A DNA stretch of 58,204 nucleotides from Novosphingobium nitrogenifigens DSM 19370 (GCF_000192575.1 NZ_GL876931.1:1-58204); one strand, 5' to 3'. Positions 28,446-38,517 are shown, numbered from the stretch's first letter. The notes: generated by a model from the sequence alone, not told the origin. Numbers and translations: made by a program.

Positions 28446-29467
28446 GCGCCCCCCTTGCGCCGGTCGCGCGGCAGGACGACCGGCATCGGCCGAGCCGCGT
28501 TTTCCTTCAGGCGTCGCGGCGTCGCGGCTTTCGACAGGCTGGCAAGCGCGACGAACCAGGCCTTGGGCATGTCGGTCGGGAGACCGATCGGAATGCCGCT
28601 GATCTTGGGCGTCACCGCAAAGGCATGGCCCGGTTCCTCGAACCCCGGCCCGGTGCAATTGATGCAGGGATAACCGCCGTCAAGGCACGAGCCCGACCCG
28701 TTCCAGGCGCGGATATTGCAATCGGCACGCGCCTGCGTCCCCTTGCACCCCAGGTTTTCCATCATGCAGCCCAGATCCCCCGGCTGCTCGGCACTGGCCT
28801 TGAATTCATAATATTCGTTCCGCGCGCAACCGTGGTGGACAAGGCTCGCGGTATAGGCGAGCGGGCGTTCCCACTCGTCGAGATCGGCCGGGGTCATTGT
28901 TCCGCCCGCGATCTGGAGAATGGTATCGACGAACCAGCCGGGATGAATGGGGCATCCGGCGATATTGATGACCGGCAACCCGCCACGCGCGCGGAATTGC
29001 GCCCCCAGAAGGCCGCCCGGCGCGGTCCCGTCATAGGCAAGTCCGCCCGCCTCGACCGCATTGCCGCCGCCCGCCGTGATCCCGCCATAGGCAGCGCAGG
29101 ACCCGACCGCGACGACATGGGTCGCATGCCGCGCGATCCCCTCGATCATCTCGCGCATCGGCCGTCCGGTTCCCGCCATGATGTGGAAGCCGCCGGTCCC
29201 GTTGGGGCCGTGGATCACCGATCCTTCGAGGCAGAAGATGTCGACCGGTTCCTCGCCGCTCGCCGCAGCGTTCAGGATGGCCCGCGCCTCTGCCCCCGTC
29301 GCCTCGGAAAGCGAAGGATGCCAGAGCACTTCGACATGGGCCGCACGCAAGGCGGTGACGAGATCGGGCCCCTGTTGGCCGAGCAGCGACATCGTGCAGC
29401 CGCCGCAGCCGCCCGATTGCAGCCATATCAGGCGCAAAGGCCGTTGCGGCCGGGTCGGGGCGATCAT
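28442..29467 (-). CDS. hupU: HupU/HoxB, small subunit of the regulatory hydrogenase
   Basis: 341-residue FeS subunit with no Tat signal, as expected for a cytoplasmic sensor. The proximal-cluster region reads CGGCTMSLL (C21, C24) and GSCAAYGG, the ordinary four-Cys pattern, unlike HupS of this locus. Further Cys groups (NIAGCPIHP, HHGCARNEYYEF, PCINCTGPGFEEP) bind the other clusters. It pairs with HupV; gene ends overlap hupT and hupV. Confidence 0.93.
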   Translation of the reverse strand: MIAPTRPQRPLRLIWLQSGGCGGCTMSLLGQQGPDLVTALRAAHVEVLWHPSLSEATGAEARAILNAAASGEEPVDIFCLEGSVIHGPNGTGGFHIMAGTGRPMREMIEGIARHATHVVAVGSCAAYGGITAGGGNAVEAGGLAYDGTAPGGLLGAQFRARGGLPVINIAGCPIHPGWFVDTILQIAGGTMTPADLDEWERPLAYTASLVHHGCARNEYYEFKASAEQPGDLGCMMENLGCKGTQARADCNIRAWNGSGSCLDGGYPCINCTGPGFEEPGHAFAVTPKISGIPIGLPTDMPKAWFVALASLSKAATPRRLKENAARPMPVVLPRDRRKGGA

Positions 29468-30900
29468 GGCTGCACCTCTTCCTCACCCGCAACCGGCAGG
29501 CGCAAAGTGAACATCGCGCCGCCGCCCGGGGCATCGGCATAGTCGAGACTGCCGCCGAGCTTGGCCGCCATGGTATAGGAAACATAGAGCCCCAGCCCCG
29601 TTCCCGCCCCGATCGGCTTGGTGGTGAAGAACGGCTCGAAGATCTTGTCCTGATGCCCGCGCGACACGCCCGGTCCGTTGTCCGCCACGCTCAGGATCGC
29701 CCAGTCCCCTTCCTGTCTTGCCGTGATGGTAATCCTTGCCCCCTCTTCGCGCGTCTTGAGCGCATCGGCGGCGTTCTGCACGAGATTGACGAGAATCTGG
29801 TGGAGCTGCCCCTTGCGGCTGACGATCTCCATGCGTTCGGGCAAGTCGAAGCGGACTTCGGGCGCCTCGCGCAAGGCCTTGACCACCCAGTCGGCCGCCG
29901 TGTGCACCAGCCGCACCAGATTGCAGCTTTCCAGCGGCTCACGCTGGTTTGCCGAAAAGCGGCGCAAGTCCTGCACGATGTCGCGCACCCGCTCGGCCCC
30001 TTCGAGCGTGCCGTCGACGAGCGGGCCGATGTCGGCGAGCACCCGGTCGATTTTCAGCCGATCGCGCAAGGCCGCGATTTCCGCCGGACTGCGCCCGGCA
30101 TCGATCGCCGAGAGATATTCGGTGATCGCCGCGCCATAGCGTTTGAGCGCGTACATGTTGCCGAAGACAAAGCTGATCGGGTTGTTGAGTTCGTGGGCAA
30201 CGCCCGCAACCAGTCGCCCGAGCGCCGCCATCTTTTCCGTCGTCAGCAATTGCTGCTGGGTCTGGCGCAATCGCTGGTGCGCGGCGTCGAGTTCGCGATA
30301 GGCGCGTTGCAGTTCCCCGATCGGCCGCCCCACCAGCACCATGCCAGCAAAGCGCCCGCCCGCATCGTGCCGCGCCGAACAATGGACCGACAGGGCAGCG
30401 TCGCTCCCGTCGGCGGCAAGCGCGGCCCATTCGCGCCCAACGACGGTTTCCCCGCGCCGCAGCACACCCAGCGTTTCGAGAATGTCGGCGCGATGCGGTT
30501 CTGCGAACAGGGACAGGATCGCAGTGCCGACGATGGCCTTTTCATCCTGCCCGACAAGGCCGACGAGCGCGGGATTGACCTGTTCGACAGTCCCTTGCGC
30601 GTCGCAGACGATAAGCACGTCGCTGATCGCGCCCAGAACCGAGCCCAGAAACGTCCGTGCCTGTTCGAGCGCGGCATTGCGTTCTTCGAGCGCGACCTGG
30701 CTCGCGATCAGGTCGGCATAGACGTTGTCCATCTTGCGGATCACGTCGATCCACATTTCCTCGCCCACCGCCCCCATCTCGCCCAGGAGTGCCGCGGATT
30801 CGACCAGAGGATCGGAAATCATCGGCGGCGGCGTGAAATCGAGCCCGGCCGGCATGAACGCGCCGGCAAGCGGATCGAAGCCTGAACCAGTGGGGGCCAT
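29464..30900 (-). CDS. hupT: HupT/HoxJ histidine kinase of the H2 signalling pathway
   Basis: 478-residue soluble kinase without membrane helices. A PAS domain spans about residues 85-195 and is followed by a coiled segment, the phosphoacceptor box GVAHELNNP with H236 and a HATPase domain (NLVQNAADA, DNGPGV, GTGLGLYV). In Rhodobacter and Ralstonia this kinase contacts the H2 sensor, which modulates its phosphorylation of the response regulator. It lies 15 bases after hupR and overlaps hupU, so the circuit is one transcription unit. Confidence 0.92.
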   Translation of the reverse strand: MAPTGSGFDPLAGAFMPAGLDFTPPPMISDPLVESAALLGEMGAVGEEMWIDVIRKMDNVYADLIASQVALEERNAALEQARTFLGSVLGAISDVLIVCDAQGTVEQVNPALVGLVGQDEKAIVGTAILSLFAEPHRADILETLGVLRRGETVVGREWAALAADGSDAALSVHCSARHDAGGRFAGMVLVGRPIGELQRAYRELDAAHQRLRQTQQQLLTTEKMAALGRLVAGVAHELNNPISFVFGNMYALKRYGAAITEYLSAIDAGRSPAEIAALRDRLKIDRVLADIGPLVDGTLEGAERVRDIVQDLRRFSANQREPLESCNLVRLVHTAADWVVKALREAPEVRFDLPERMEIVSRKGQLHQILVNLVQNAADALKTREEGARITITARQEGDWAILSVADNGPGVSRGHQDKIFEPFFTTKPIGAGTGLGLYVSYTMAAKLGGSLDYADAPGGGAMFTLRLPVAGEEEVQP

Positions 30901-30915
30901 GCCCTGCGCCCTCCC

Positions 30916-32421
30916 TCAGACCGCGCCGCGCCGCGCGGGCGCAAGCGGATGGACATTTTCGAGACCATAGCGTTCGAGCTTGGCGCGAAGACCCACGCGC
31001 GACAGACCGAGTTCGCGCGCCGTCTGGCTCTTGTTCCAGCGATGACGGATCAACGTTTCACGGATGATCCGCGCTTCCATTGCCGAGACCCGTTCCTTGA
31101 GATCGCCGGTCAGGCCTTCGAGATCCTCGGCAAAGCCCGCTTCGGCGCCCTCGCCCGCGTCCACCGGAGATCGTCCCAGGACATGAGGGGAAAGCACTTC
31201 GACGCCCAGACGGCGACCTTCGGTGCCACGGACCAGCATGCGCTGGATCTCGTTCTGCAATTCGCGGACATTGCCCGGCCAGTCATAGGCCGCCAGCCGC
31301 GCCATTGCCTCGTCGGTGACACCCGGCACGTTCTTGCCCATGCTCGCCATCGCACGGTCGAGCAAGGTGTCGACCAGGATCGGCAAGTCGCAGGCCCGGT
31401 CCTTGAGATCGGGCAGGCGCACAATCATCCCGGCCAGACGATAGAACAAGTCCGCGCGGAACCGTCCCGCGCGCATTTCCACTTCGAGATCGCGATTGGT
31501 CGCCGCGATCACCCGCACATCGACCTTGCGCGTGCGGCCGTGACCGAGCGGACGGATTTCCCCTTCCTGCAACACGCGCAGCAGCTTGACCTGAAACGCG
31601 GGCGAAACCTCGCCAATCTCGTCGAGGAAGACGGTCCCGCCATCGGCCCGCTCGAACAGGCCGACATGGTCCTCGATCGCGCCCGTAAAGGCCCCTTTCT
31701 TGTGCCCGAACAGTTCGGATTCGAGCAGTTCATCGGGCATCGCGCCGCAGTTTTCGACCACGAACGGCTTGTCCCAGCGCAGCGACCCGTAATGCAGCGC
31801 CCGCGCGGCCAGTTCCTTGCCCGTGCCCGATCCGCCGATCAGCAGCACCGGCACGTCGAAAGGCGCGACTTGCGCCAAGGCCTTGCACACGTCGTCCATC
31901 GGACTGCCGGGTGAACGGATGATGCCGTCGTTGAAATCATAGGCGCGGCGCACTTCGGCCTTGCGCTTGTCCACCACTTTGCCCGCAGCGCCGGGCGCCA
32001 TGCGCAGCTCGACCGCCAGCAATTCGTTCTCGCGCTGCAGGCGGAACAGGCGGCAGGCCGAATGGAGCGTCAGCACCAGGTGTTCGGGGTGCCAGGGCTT
32101 GGTGATGTACTGGAAAATCCCGGCCTGGTTGATGCCGTCAATGATGTCGTGCGCGTCAGCATAGCCCGAGATGATCATGCGGATCACGTCGGGCCAGCGT
32201 TCCTTCACTTCGGTCAGGAACTCGACCCCGCTGCGCTCGGGCATGCGCTGATCGCACAGGATGACCTGAACCCAGTGGTCTGCCAGAAGCTGCTGCGCCT
32301 CGCGCGTGGACGAAGCGGTCAGGATCTCGAATTCGTCGTCGAGAATACGCCGCAGCGATTCAAGGCTTCGGATCTCGTCGTCGACGATCAGGATCGTGGG
32401 AAGGCTGGCGGTTCCGGTCAT
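30916..32421 (-). CDS. hupR: HupR/HoxA, NtrC-family sigma-54 activator
   Basis: 501-residue response regulator: receiver domain (VDDE, D57 in LCDQRMP, YITKPW), AAA+ domain (Walker A GGSGTGKE, sigma-54 contact loop [14 protein letters not shown]) and a Fis-like HTH ([12 protein letters not shown]). Known HupR/HoxA proteins activate hydrogenase genes in the unphosphorylated state, opposite to NtrC. The sigma-54 type fits the two -24/-12 promoters found upstream of hupS and hupD. I start at the ATG at 32421, 10 bases after hypE. Confidence 0.94.
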   Translation of the reverse strand: MTGTASLPTILIVDDEIRSLESLRRILDDEFEILTASSTREAQQLLADHWVQVILCDQRMPERSGVEFLTEVKERWPDVIRMIISGYADAHDIIDGINQAGIFQYITKPWHPEHLVLTLHSACRLFRLQRENELLAVELRMAPGAAGKVVDKRKAEVRRAYDFNDGIIRSPGSPMDDVCKALAQVAPFDVPVLLIGGSGTGKELAARALHYGSLRWDKPFVVENCGAMPDELLESELFGHKKGAFTGAIEDHVGLFERADGGTVFLDEIGEVSPAFQVKLLRVLQEGEIRPLGHGRTRKVDVRVIAATNRDLEVEMRAGRFRADLFYRLAGMIVRLPDLKDRACDLPILVDTLLDRAMASMGKNVPGVTDEAMARLAAYDWPGNVRELQNEIQRMLVRGTEGRRLGVEVLSPHVLGRSPVDAGEGAEAGFAEDLEGLTGDLKERVSAMEARIIRETLIRHRWNKSQTARELGLSRVGLRAKLERYGLENVHPLAPARRGAV

Positions 32422-32431
32422 GGACTGGTCT

Positions 32432-33469
32432 CTAGCAGATGCGCGGCAAAGGCTCACCCGCGAGCCAGTCGACCACGCGGGTTCCCCCGATCAGGGTGGT
32501 CATGCGCAAAAGTCCGGGGGTTCCGGGCGCCGCCCGGTCGCCGACCGTCCCGATCAGGGCCGCATCGCGCCCTTCGGGATGGGAGCGCATGACATCGAGC
32601 ACGTCCTGCGCCCGGTCGGCGGGACAAATGCAGACGAGCTTGCCCTCGTTGGCGATGTGCATGGGATCGAGCCCGAGCAATTCGCAGGCCCCCGCAACTT
32701 CTGGACGGACAGGGATCGCCGCTTCGTCGAGCGTCATCGTCACTCCCGCTGCCTCGGCCAGTTCGTTGAGCGTTGCCGAAAGCCCCCCGCGCGTCGGATC
32801 GCGCAGGACCGCGATGTCCGGAACCGCCGCAACCATGTCGGCCACCATGCGGTGGAGCGCGGCACTGTCCGAGGCGATCGTGGTTGAAAATTCGAGCCCC
32901 TGCCGCCGCGACAGGATCGCAACGCCGTGATCGCCGAGCGTCCCCGACACGAGGATCGCCATCCCCGGCGCAATGTTTTCGGGCGCGATCGTCACGCCCT
33001 CGGGAACGACGCCGATCCCGGTGGTGGCGATATAGACGCCGTCGCCGTGACCGCGTTCGACCACTTTGGTATCGCCCGTCACAATCGGCACGCCCGCGTC
33101 CCGCGCCGCACGGCCCATGCTCTGGGCGATGCGATCGAGCGTTTCGAGGGGGAAGCCTTCCTCGATGATGAACGCGGCTGAAAGCGCGATCGGCTGTGCG
33201 CCGCCCATGGCGACGTCGTTGATCGTCCCGTGCACCGCCAACGAGCCGATATCGCCGCCGGGAAATTCGAGCGGACTGACGACATGGGCGTCGGTGGTCA
33301 TGACCAGCCGCCCGGACGGGGCCTCGATCCGCGCGGCGTCATGCCCTTGCGCCAGGATCGGATTGGCGAAATGGCGCGCAAAGATTTCCCGGACCAGCCG
33401 GGTCGTCGCAAGGCCGCCGCCGCCATGGGCCATTTCGACCGTCGCGCCGGGTCGCAAAAGACGGCTCAT
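32432..33469 (-). CDS. hypE: HypE, carbamoyl-accepting dehydratase for CN ligand synthesis
   Basis: 345-residue PurM-like enzyme. The chain ends in PRIC; this C-terminal Cys is carbamoylated by HypF and then dehydrated to thiocyanate. AHGGGG near the N-terminus, TTDAHVVSPLEFPGGDIG and RDPTRGGL match HypE. The start overlaps hypD as ATGA. Confidence 0.96.
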   Translation of the reverse strand: MSRLLRPGATVEMAHGGGGLATTRLVREIFARHFANPILAQGHDAARIEAPSGRLVMTTDAHVVSPLEFPGGDIGSLAVHGTINDVAMGGAQPIALSAAFIIEEGFPLETLDRIAQSMGRAARDAGVPIVTGDTKVVERGHGDGVYIATTGIGVVPEGVTIAPENIAPGMAILVSGTLGDHGVAILSRRQGLEFSTTIASDSAALHRMVADMVAAVPDIAVLRDPTRGGLSATLNELAEAAGVTMTLDEAAIPVRPEVAGACELLGLDPMHIANEGKLVCICPADRAQDVLDVMRSHPEGRDAALIGTVGDRAAPGTPGLLRMTTLIGGTRVVDWLAGEPLPRIC

Positions 33470-34611
33470 TCCGCGGCCTCCATTTCGGCAAGCGTTTCGG
33501 CACGGCGATAGGTGTAATAGGCCGCGCACGATCCTTCCGAGCTGACCATGCAGGCGCCCATCGGCGTCTCGGGCGTGCAGGCTCGACCGAACAGCTTGCA
33601 ATCCTTGGGGCTTTTCACCCCGCGCAGGATCGCGGGACATTCGCAGCTCTTGGTCTCGCGGCTCTGCTTCTCGCTGACGGCAAAGCGCCGCTCGGCGTCG
33701 AATTCGCCGTAAGCCGGGGCGATGGCCCGCGCGCTCTGCGGCACTTGCCCAAGGCCCCGCCATTCGAACGTGTCGCGCAGGACAAAGACATCGTCCATGA
33801 TCGCCTGCGCCTTGGCATTCCCGGTTTCGGTGACAACCCGCGCATACTGGTTCTCGACCTCGGCGCGGCCCTCGTTGACCTGCCGGATCAGCATGAGCAC
33901 CGATTGCATGACATCGAGCGGCTCGAACCCGGCAATCACCACCGGCTTGCCGAAGCGCGCGACCAGCGGGCGATAGGCCGCAGCCCCGATCACCGTCGAA
34001 ACGTGGCTCGGCCCCAGAAACCCGTCGAGCCGCACGGCCTGATCCGGATCGATCCCGGGCGCTTCGAGCACATGGGCAATCGCGGGCGGGGTCAGCACAT
34101 GGTTGCAGAACACGCTGAAATTGGTCAGCCCCTCGCGGCGCGCGGCAAGGATCGCAAGCGCAGTCGCGGGCGTCGTCGTTTCAAAGCCGATGCCCATGAA
34201 GACGACCTGCCGGTCGGGATTGTCCCGCGCGATGGTCAGCGCGTCGAGCGTCGAATAGACCATGCGGATGTCCGCCCCGGCGGCCCGCGCAGTCAGCATT
34301 GAGCGCCGACCGCTGCCCGGGACGCGCATCATGTCGCCATAGGTCGCCAGGATCACCCCGTGCCGCTCGGCAAGTTCGAGAGCATCGTCGAGCCGCCGCA
34401 TCGGCAGGACGCAGACCGGACACCCCGGTCCATGCACGAACCGCACATTGGCAGGGACCAGATCCTGCACCCCATAGCGGAAAATCGCATGGGTGTGCCC
34501 GCCGCAGAATTCCATGAAGGCATAAGTGCGGTCGGGCCGCGCCTCTTGCGCGATTGCACGGGCAAGGCTGCGCGCAAGTGCGGGATCGCGAAATTCGGAC
34601 ACGTATTTCAC
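33466..34611 (-). CDS. hypD: HypD, FeS scaffold for Fe(CN)2CO assembly
   Basis: 381-residue iron-sulfur protein that with HypC holds the iron while CN and CO are attached. CGGHTHAI near the N-terminus, GPGCPVCVLP, GFETTTPATA, and the Cys-rich C-terminal region (KSCECPAILRG) coordinate the cluster. The start is the GTG at 34611, which overlaps the hypC stop as GTGA; no ATG is available nearby and the N-terminus MKYVSEFRDPALA fits the family. Confidence 0.96.
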   Translation of the reverse strand: MKYVSEFRDPALARSLARAIAQEARPDRTYAFMEFCGGHTHAIFRYGVQDLVPANVRFVHGPGCPVCVLPMRRLDDALELAERHGVILATYGDMMRVPGSGRRSMLTARAAGADIRMVYSTLDALTIARDNPDRQVVFMGIGFETTTPATALAILAARREGLTNFSVFCNHVLTPPAIAHVLEAPGIDPDQAVRLDGFLGPSHVSTVIGAAAYRPLVARFGKPVVIAGFEPLDVMQSVLMLIRQVNEGRAEVENQYARVVTETGNAKAQAIMDDVFVLRDTFEWRGLGQVPQSARAIAPAYGEFDAERRFAVSEKQSRETKSCECPAILRGVKSPKDCKLFGRACTPETPMGACMVSSEGSCAAYYTYRRAETLAEMEAAE

Positions 34612-34862
34612 GACGGCGTCCCCCCCATTTCGGCCAGTTCCTCTTCGAGCAGACCGGCTTCGGCCATCATCCGCAAGGTCGCCTCGGCTTCCTCCACGCT
34701 GATCTTGTGCAGGGCATAGCCGACGTGGAGAAGAACATAGTCCCCCACCGCGACGTCCTCGAGCAAGGCGACCGACACCTGCCGCGTCACGCCGCCCGCC
34801 GAAACGGTCGCCATGGCATCGGGGTGAAGCTGGGTAACCAGCGCAGGAATGGCAAGGCACAT
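34608..34862 (-). CDS. hypC: HypC hydrogenase maturation chaperone
   Basis: 84-residue chaperone starting MCLAIP; C2 becomes the N-terminal ligand that carries the Fe(CN)2CO group to the large-subunit precursor with HypD. VAVGDYVLLHVGYALHKI is the conserved OB-fold part. A GAAAGGA ribosome site precedes the ATG, and the stop overlaps hypD. Confidence 0.95.
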   Translation of the reverse strand: MCLAIPALVTQLHPDAMATVSAGGVTRQVSVALLEDVAVGDYVLLHVGYALHKISVEEAEATLRMMAEAGLLEEELAEMGGTPS

Positions 34863-34877
34863 GGGGTTGGCGTCCTT

Positions 34878-35768
34878 TCAGCCAGCGACAGGCACGCGGG
34901 CGGCCAGCGCCATCGCGCGAGCGGCCCGCAGCCAGTCGAGCCACTGGGTCATGCCTTCGCCGCTGCGCGCCGAGACTTTCAGCACGCGCAAACGCGGATT
35001 GACCCGGCGCGCATTGGCAATCGCGGCATCCACATCGAAATCGAGGTAGGGCAGGAGGTCGATCTTGTTGACCAGCACCAGATCCGCGCTTGCAAACATG
35101 TCGGGATACTTGAGCGGCTTGTCCTCGCCCTCGGTCACCGACAAGATCGCGACGCGCGCGCCTTCGCCCAGATCGAACGCAGCCGGACAGACGAGATTGC
35201 CGACATTCTCGATGAAGAGGACGCTGCCCTCGGCCGGAACCAGATGATCGAGCGCATGCCCCACCATATGACCGTCGAGGTGGCACCCCTTGCCAGTGTT
35301 GATCTGGATCGCGGGAGCACCCGTCGCGCGGATGCGGTCAGCGTCCTGACTGGTCTGCTGATCGCCTTCGATCACGGCAACCGGGAATTCGGCACCGATC
35401 ATCTCGAGCGTGCGGCACAGCAGCGTCGTCTTGCCCGAGCCGGGGCTCGACACGAGATTGAGCGCGAGAATGCCTTGCGCGGTGAAGCGGTCGCGATTGG
35501 CAGCAGCGTAACGGGCATTCTTGCCCAGGATATCGGCTTCCAGCCGGATCAGCCGCGCCTGGCTCATCCCCGGTACAGACACGCCCGCAGGCCCCGCACC
35601 ATAATCGAGGTCGTCCCCGTCATGGTGGTGGTGGCCATGATCATGATGATGGTGGTCATGATCGTGCGGGTGATCATGGTGATGGTCGTGATGATGATCG
35701 TGTCCGTGATGGTGGTGTCCGCTTTCCAGCCTGGCACCACCGTCGCTGCATCCGCAAACCGTGCACAT
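34878..35768 (-). CDS. hypB: HypB nickel-insertion GTPase with a long His-rich N-terminus
   Basis: 296-residue GTPase that works with HypA to load Ni into the hydrogenase. The N-terminus has the high-affinity CxxCGC site and then about 35 residues dominated by His with Asp (two dozen His), typical of nickel-storing HypB. The G domain shows [18 protein letters not shown] and LVNKIDLL. The ATG at 35768 overlaps the hypA stop as TGATG; a GTG one codon upstream is possible. Confidence 0.96.
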   Translation of the reverse strand: MCTVCGCSDGGARLESGHHHHGHDHHHDHHHDHPHDHDHHHHDHGHHHHDGDDLDYGAGPAGVSVPGMSQARLIRLEADILGKNARYAAANRDRFTAQGILALNLVSSPGSGKTTLLCRTLEMIGAEFPVAVIEGDQQTSQDADRIRATGAPAIQINTGKGCHLDGHMVGHALDHLVPAEGSVLFIENVGNLVCPAAFDLGEGARVAILSVTEGEDKPLKYPDMFASADLVLVNKIDLLPYLDFDVDAAIANARRVNPRLRVLKVSARSGEGMTQWLDWLRAARAMALAARVPVAG

Positions 35769-36109
35769 CACACAACCTCCAATTCGCGGATGGTCATGTC
35801 CTCACCACCCGTAACCTGCAACTGATAGGACCCGCAATGCGGGCAAGCGTCATAGCGCGCGGCAATCTCGACCGTCCGCGCACAGGGCATGCACCAGGCG
35901 CTGCCCGGCACTTCCTCGATTTCGAGCTTGGCGTCCTGGGCGACGCTGCCGCGCATGACGACATCGAACCCGAACTGAAGCGCAGCGATTTCCACGCCGG
36001 AAAGGGCGCCGATGGCCAGTCGGACCCGTTCGACACGGGCGAAACCGGCCTCGCGCGCCTGATCCTCCATGATCTGACGGATCGATTCACAGATCGCCAT
36101 TTCGTGCAT
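35768..36109 (-). CDS. hypA: HypA nickel metallochaperone
   Basis: 113-residue protein beginning MHE, the nickel site formed by the N-terminus and H2. The zinc domain has CMPC and CPHC pairs separated by a short loop, as in HypA. Together with HypB it inserts Ni into the hydrogenase large subunits. Its start shares one base with the hupK stop. Confidence 0.95.
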   Translation of the reverse strand: MHEMAICESIRQIMEDQAREAGFARVERVRLAIGALSGVEIAALQFGFDVVMRGSVAQDAKLEIEEVPGSAWCMPCARTVEIAARYDACPHCGSYQLQVTGGEDMTIRELEVV

Positions 36110-36903
36110 CAGGCCACCTCTCCCATTTCGTCGAGCCCCCAGGCGACGCAAGGGTCGATGGCATGCATGGCCCAGATCACTTCGTCACGCCCGCGACACC
36201 GGGCGAGCAGGCCGGGTGCATCGCCATCGGCGGCAAACCGGCGCGCGGTAGGCGCATCGATGATATAGTCGATGACAAGGCCCTGCTCCACCCGCACCCG
36301 GTGGACCAGCCGCCCGCGCGCGCACGTAACGGCGGCGACGCCGATCCCGGCCGCCGGGGTCTCGCCCCGGGGCAAGGGCGCACCCGACAGGATCCCTGCG
36401 ATGCGCAAGGGGGCTTCCCCCATTCCGGCGATCCGCGCCTCGAACACCGGGGCAAGATGGGCAGGCGCCTGCGCGACCAGTCGGGCGGGGAGCCCGCTTG
36501 CCGCAATCCCGGCGATCCAGGCCGACATCGCCGCAACGTCGGGCACTTCAGCCTGCGTCAGCACCATCAGCGCGCGCGCCGCCTCCGCCTGGGGCGCCTC
36601 GCCCACCAGCGCGGGCCAGTCGAGGCATAGCCGCAGCCCGGTCTCACGCATGGCTTCGGCTTCGACAGCGATAGCCTGTCGCGCCAGATCCTCGCGCCCG
36701 ACCACCTCGTCAGTGGCAGCCGCGATCGCCAGCATCGACGCCAATCCCTGCGCCTGCGCGCAAATACCGTGCAAGCGCCGCACCGCCTGCGGCACCCGCG
36801 CGGCAGGCATCGCGCGCAAAAGCCCTTCGGTTCGGGGCAAGGCGCAACGCCCCACCCGCGCGGTGTCGCCGTGAAAGGCGATCCGGATGGCAGGCGGCTT
36901 CAT
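36109..36903 (-). CDS. hupK: HupK hydrogenase assembly protein
   Basis: 264-residue protein in the standard HupK position between hupJ and hypA. HupK proteins are degenerate relatives of hydrogenase large subunits thought to scaffold the Fe(CN)2CO unit. The C-terminal AIDPCVAWGLDE resembles the L2 DPCxxC region with only one Cys left, and GRLVHRVRV resembles the large-subunit segment before it. The sequence is otherwise poorly conserved and Ala-rich. Confidence 0.82.
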   Translation of the reverse strand: MKPPAIRIAFHGDTARVGRCALPRTEGLLRAMPAARVPQAVRRLHGICAQAQGLASMLAIAAATDEVVGREDLARQAIAVEAEAMRETGLRLCLDWPALVGEAPQAEAARALMVLTQAEVPDVAAMSAWIAGIAASGLPARLVAQAPAHLAPVFEARIAGMGEAPLRIAGILSGAPLPRGETPAAGIGVAAVTCARGRLVHRVRVEQGLVIDYIIDAPTARRFAADGDAPGLLARCRGRDEVIWAMHAIDPCVAWGLDEMGEVA

Positions 36904-37406
36904 GCCGCATCCTCGGCCGCACGGGCAAGGCGAAACAGGCCGCGACGGCTCATGGCCGGTTGGGCCTTGGGCTGCGGCTCGACCTTTTCGGGCGCCGATT
37001 CGGGTTCGGGCGCGGTCATCAATTCGGCCATGGCCGCGTCCGCCGTCGCCAGAGCCGCGTCCATGTCGGCAAACTGCTCCATCGGCGAGAACAGCGACAC
37101 CGCCCAATAGGAGCCAAGCTCGTCCTCATGCCCCCGGATCGCTTCGTACGCGCCCGAAGGCAAGGCGAGCGAGGCCTTTTCCCCGACGCGTCCGGGCGAT
37201 CCGGCCTCCACGGGAAAGGCCATCAGGTTCATGAACCAGGGCGTCACCAGAACGCCCATGTCATGACCCCCGTGGCGGCACATCCCGCGCATGGCAACGC
37301 CCAGCGCAGGGTTCATCACCGGAACCCCGGCCATGCGCGTCGACGCGATCATGGCGAATGTCGCCTCGACACGCGCCGCCAGAGCCGGATCGGGCTCTTG
37401 CGTCAT
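36900..37406 (-). CDS. hupJ: HupJ/HybE-type hydrogenase assembly chaperone
   Basis: 168-residue protein matching the HybE family, chaperones for Tat-exported small subunits. The conserved portion includes MAGVPVMNPALGV, LVTPWFMNLMAFP and a later SLFSPMEQFADM. The tail ends in SRRGLFRL. The ATG at 37406 overlaps the hupI stop as ATGA; longer in-frame versions lack similarity. Confidence 0.87.
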   Translation of the reverse strand: MTQEPDPALAARVEATFAMIASTRMAGVPVMNPALGVAMRGMCRHGGHDMGVLVTPWFMNLMAFPVEAGSPGRVGEKASLALPSGAYEAIRGHEDELGSYWAVSLFSPMEQFADMDAALATADAAMAELMTAPEPESAPEKVEPQPKAQPAMSRRGLFRLARAAEDAA

Positions 37407-37645
37407 TCGACCACCATGAACCCGGCCTTGGGCGCGTCGCATTCGGGGCACGTCCAGTGATCGGGCAATTCGGCAAAAGGCGTGCCCGCGGGGATCTGCC
37501 AATAAGCGCAGCCTTCTGCCGGATCATAGATATGCCAGCAGATCTTGCATTCCAGCTTCGTATCCGGACCGATCTTGGCGTTGTCTCCGCCAAAGGACCC
37601 GGCGAAGAAATGGTCGCCGCCTGCGCCCTGAGCCTGCCCGCTCAT
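37403..37645 (-). CDS. hupI: HupI/HoxR rubredoxin
   Basis: 80-residue rubredoxin with CKIC and CPEC iron-binding pairs and the W-x-I-Y-D-P-A-E-G core. HupI-type rubredoxins are needed under oxic conditions, probably during small-subunit FeS assembly of O2-tolerant enzymes, which agrees with the six-Cys HupS here. An N-terminal extension of about 30 residues precedes the domain, as is usual for HupI. Confidence 0.93.
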   Translation of the reverse strand: MSGQAQGAGGDHFFAGSFGGDNAKIGPDTKLECKICWHIYDPAEGCAYWQIPAGTPFAELPDHWTCPECDAPKAGFMVVE

Positions 37646-38517
37646 CGATAGGTCGCCATGATTTCGGCAAGGCGCTCGGCACTGTCGATCAGGTCTTCGG
37701 CCGCTGCCTGTGCGACGCCCGGCAACGGCGTGATCTCGACCGAATTCAGGATCAGCGTGTCCTGCGAATTGAAATAGCGCACCCACCAGCAATGGCGCGT
37801 GCCGGTCGAACGGATGCGGCAATTGCCGTAGCCGCGCGACAGGATGATGAGATCGCCCTGCCCCAATGCCGCTTCCAGAAAGGTCAGGTCGCCCTCGGTA
37901 TGGGGCAGCAGCGAGAGATTGATGACGTGGGGCTGTGCCCGCGTCTCGGTGCCCGGCACATGGGCATTGATTTCCGCGATCAGCGCGGGGGCATTGAACA
38001 CGCCCTCGATGGCCTTGCCGGGCATCCGCGCCTCGTCCTGCGCGTCAGCAAAGGCCTGTTCCACGAAGCCGCGCGGGAAAGCGCCGATGTCCACCCGGTC
38101 GGTACGGCGCGTGCCGTCCGCAGTCGTCTCGCGCACGCGCCACACCCCGGCCAGAACCGATTCCTGCGCCTGAAACGCGGCGCCGCAAACGACCGCGACT
38201 TCCCCTTCGCCCAGCAACTGGTCGACAAAGGCGAGGTCGGCAGGCGCAAGATGGGAAAGATCGACGCTGGCCGTGCCGCCCTCGCGCGCCACACCATCGA
38301 GTGCGGCGAGGATCGCATCGCCCGCCGCGATCCCTTCGGCATGGTCCTCCGCTTCGTCCCGTTCGGGGATCGTCGCCATCGAGAAGACCCGCATTTCATC
38401 GGGCATGATCATGTAGTCGAGCTTGGCGCCGTCGAAATCCTCGGGCTGGCTGCCGGGGCCGACCAGCGCGCCGAGCAGGCCGTCGAGTTCGGGGATCGGG
38501 GGAAAACCGGACATCAT
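37642..38517 (-). CDS. hupH: HupH hydrogenase maturation protein
   Basis: 291-residue protein of the HupH/HyaF family, implicated in small-subunit maturation. YGNCRIRSTG and WWVRYFNSQDTLILNSVEI near the C-terminus match the family closely. Two consecutive ATGs begin it; the first (38517) overlaps hupG. Soluble, with no predicted signal. Confidence 0.9.
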   Translation of the reverse strand: MMSGFPPIPELDGLLGALVGPGSQPEDFDGAKLDYMIMPDEMRVFSMATIPERDEAEDHAEGIAAGDAILAALDGVAREGGTASVDLSHLAPADLAFVDQLLGEGEVAVVCGAAFQAQESVLAGVWRVRETTADGTRRTDRVDIGAFPRGFVEQAFADAQDEARMPGKAIEGVFNAPALIAEINAHVPGTETRAQPHVINLSLLPHTEGDLTFLEAALGQGDLIILSRGYGNCRIRSTGTRHCWWVRYFNSQDTLILNSVEITPLPGVAQAAAEDLIDSAERLAEIMATYR

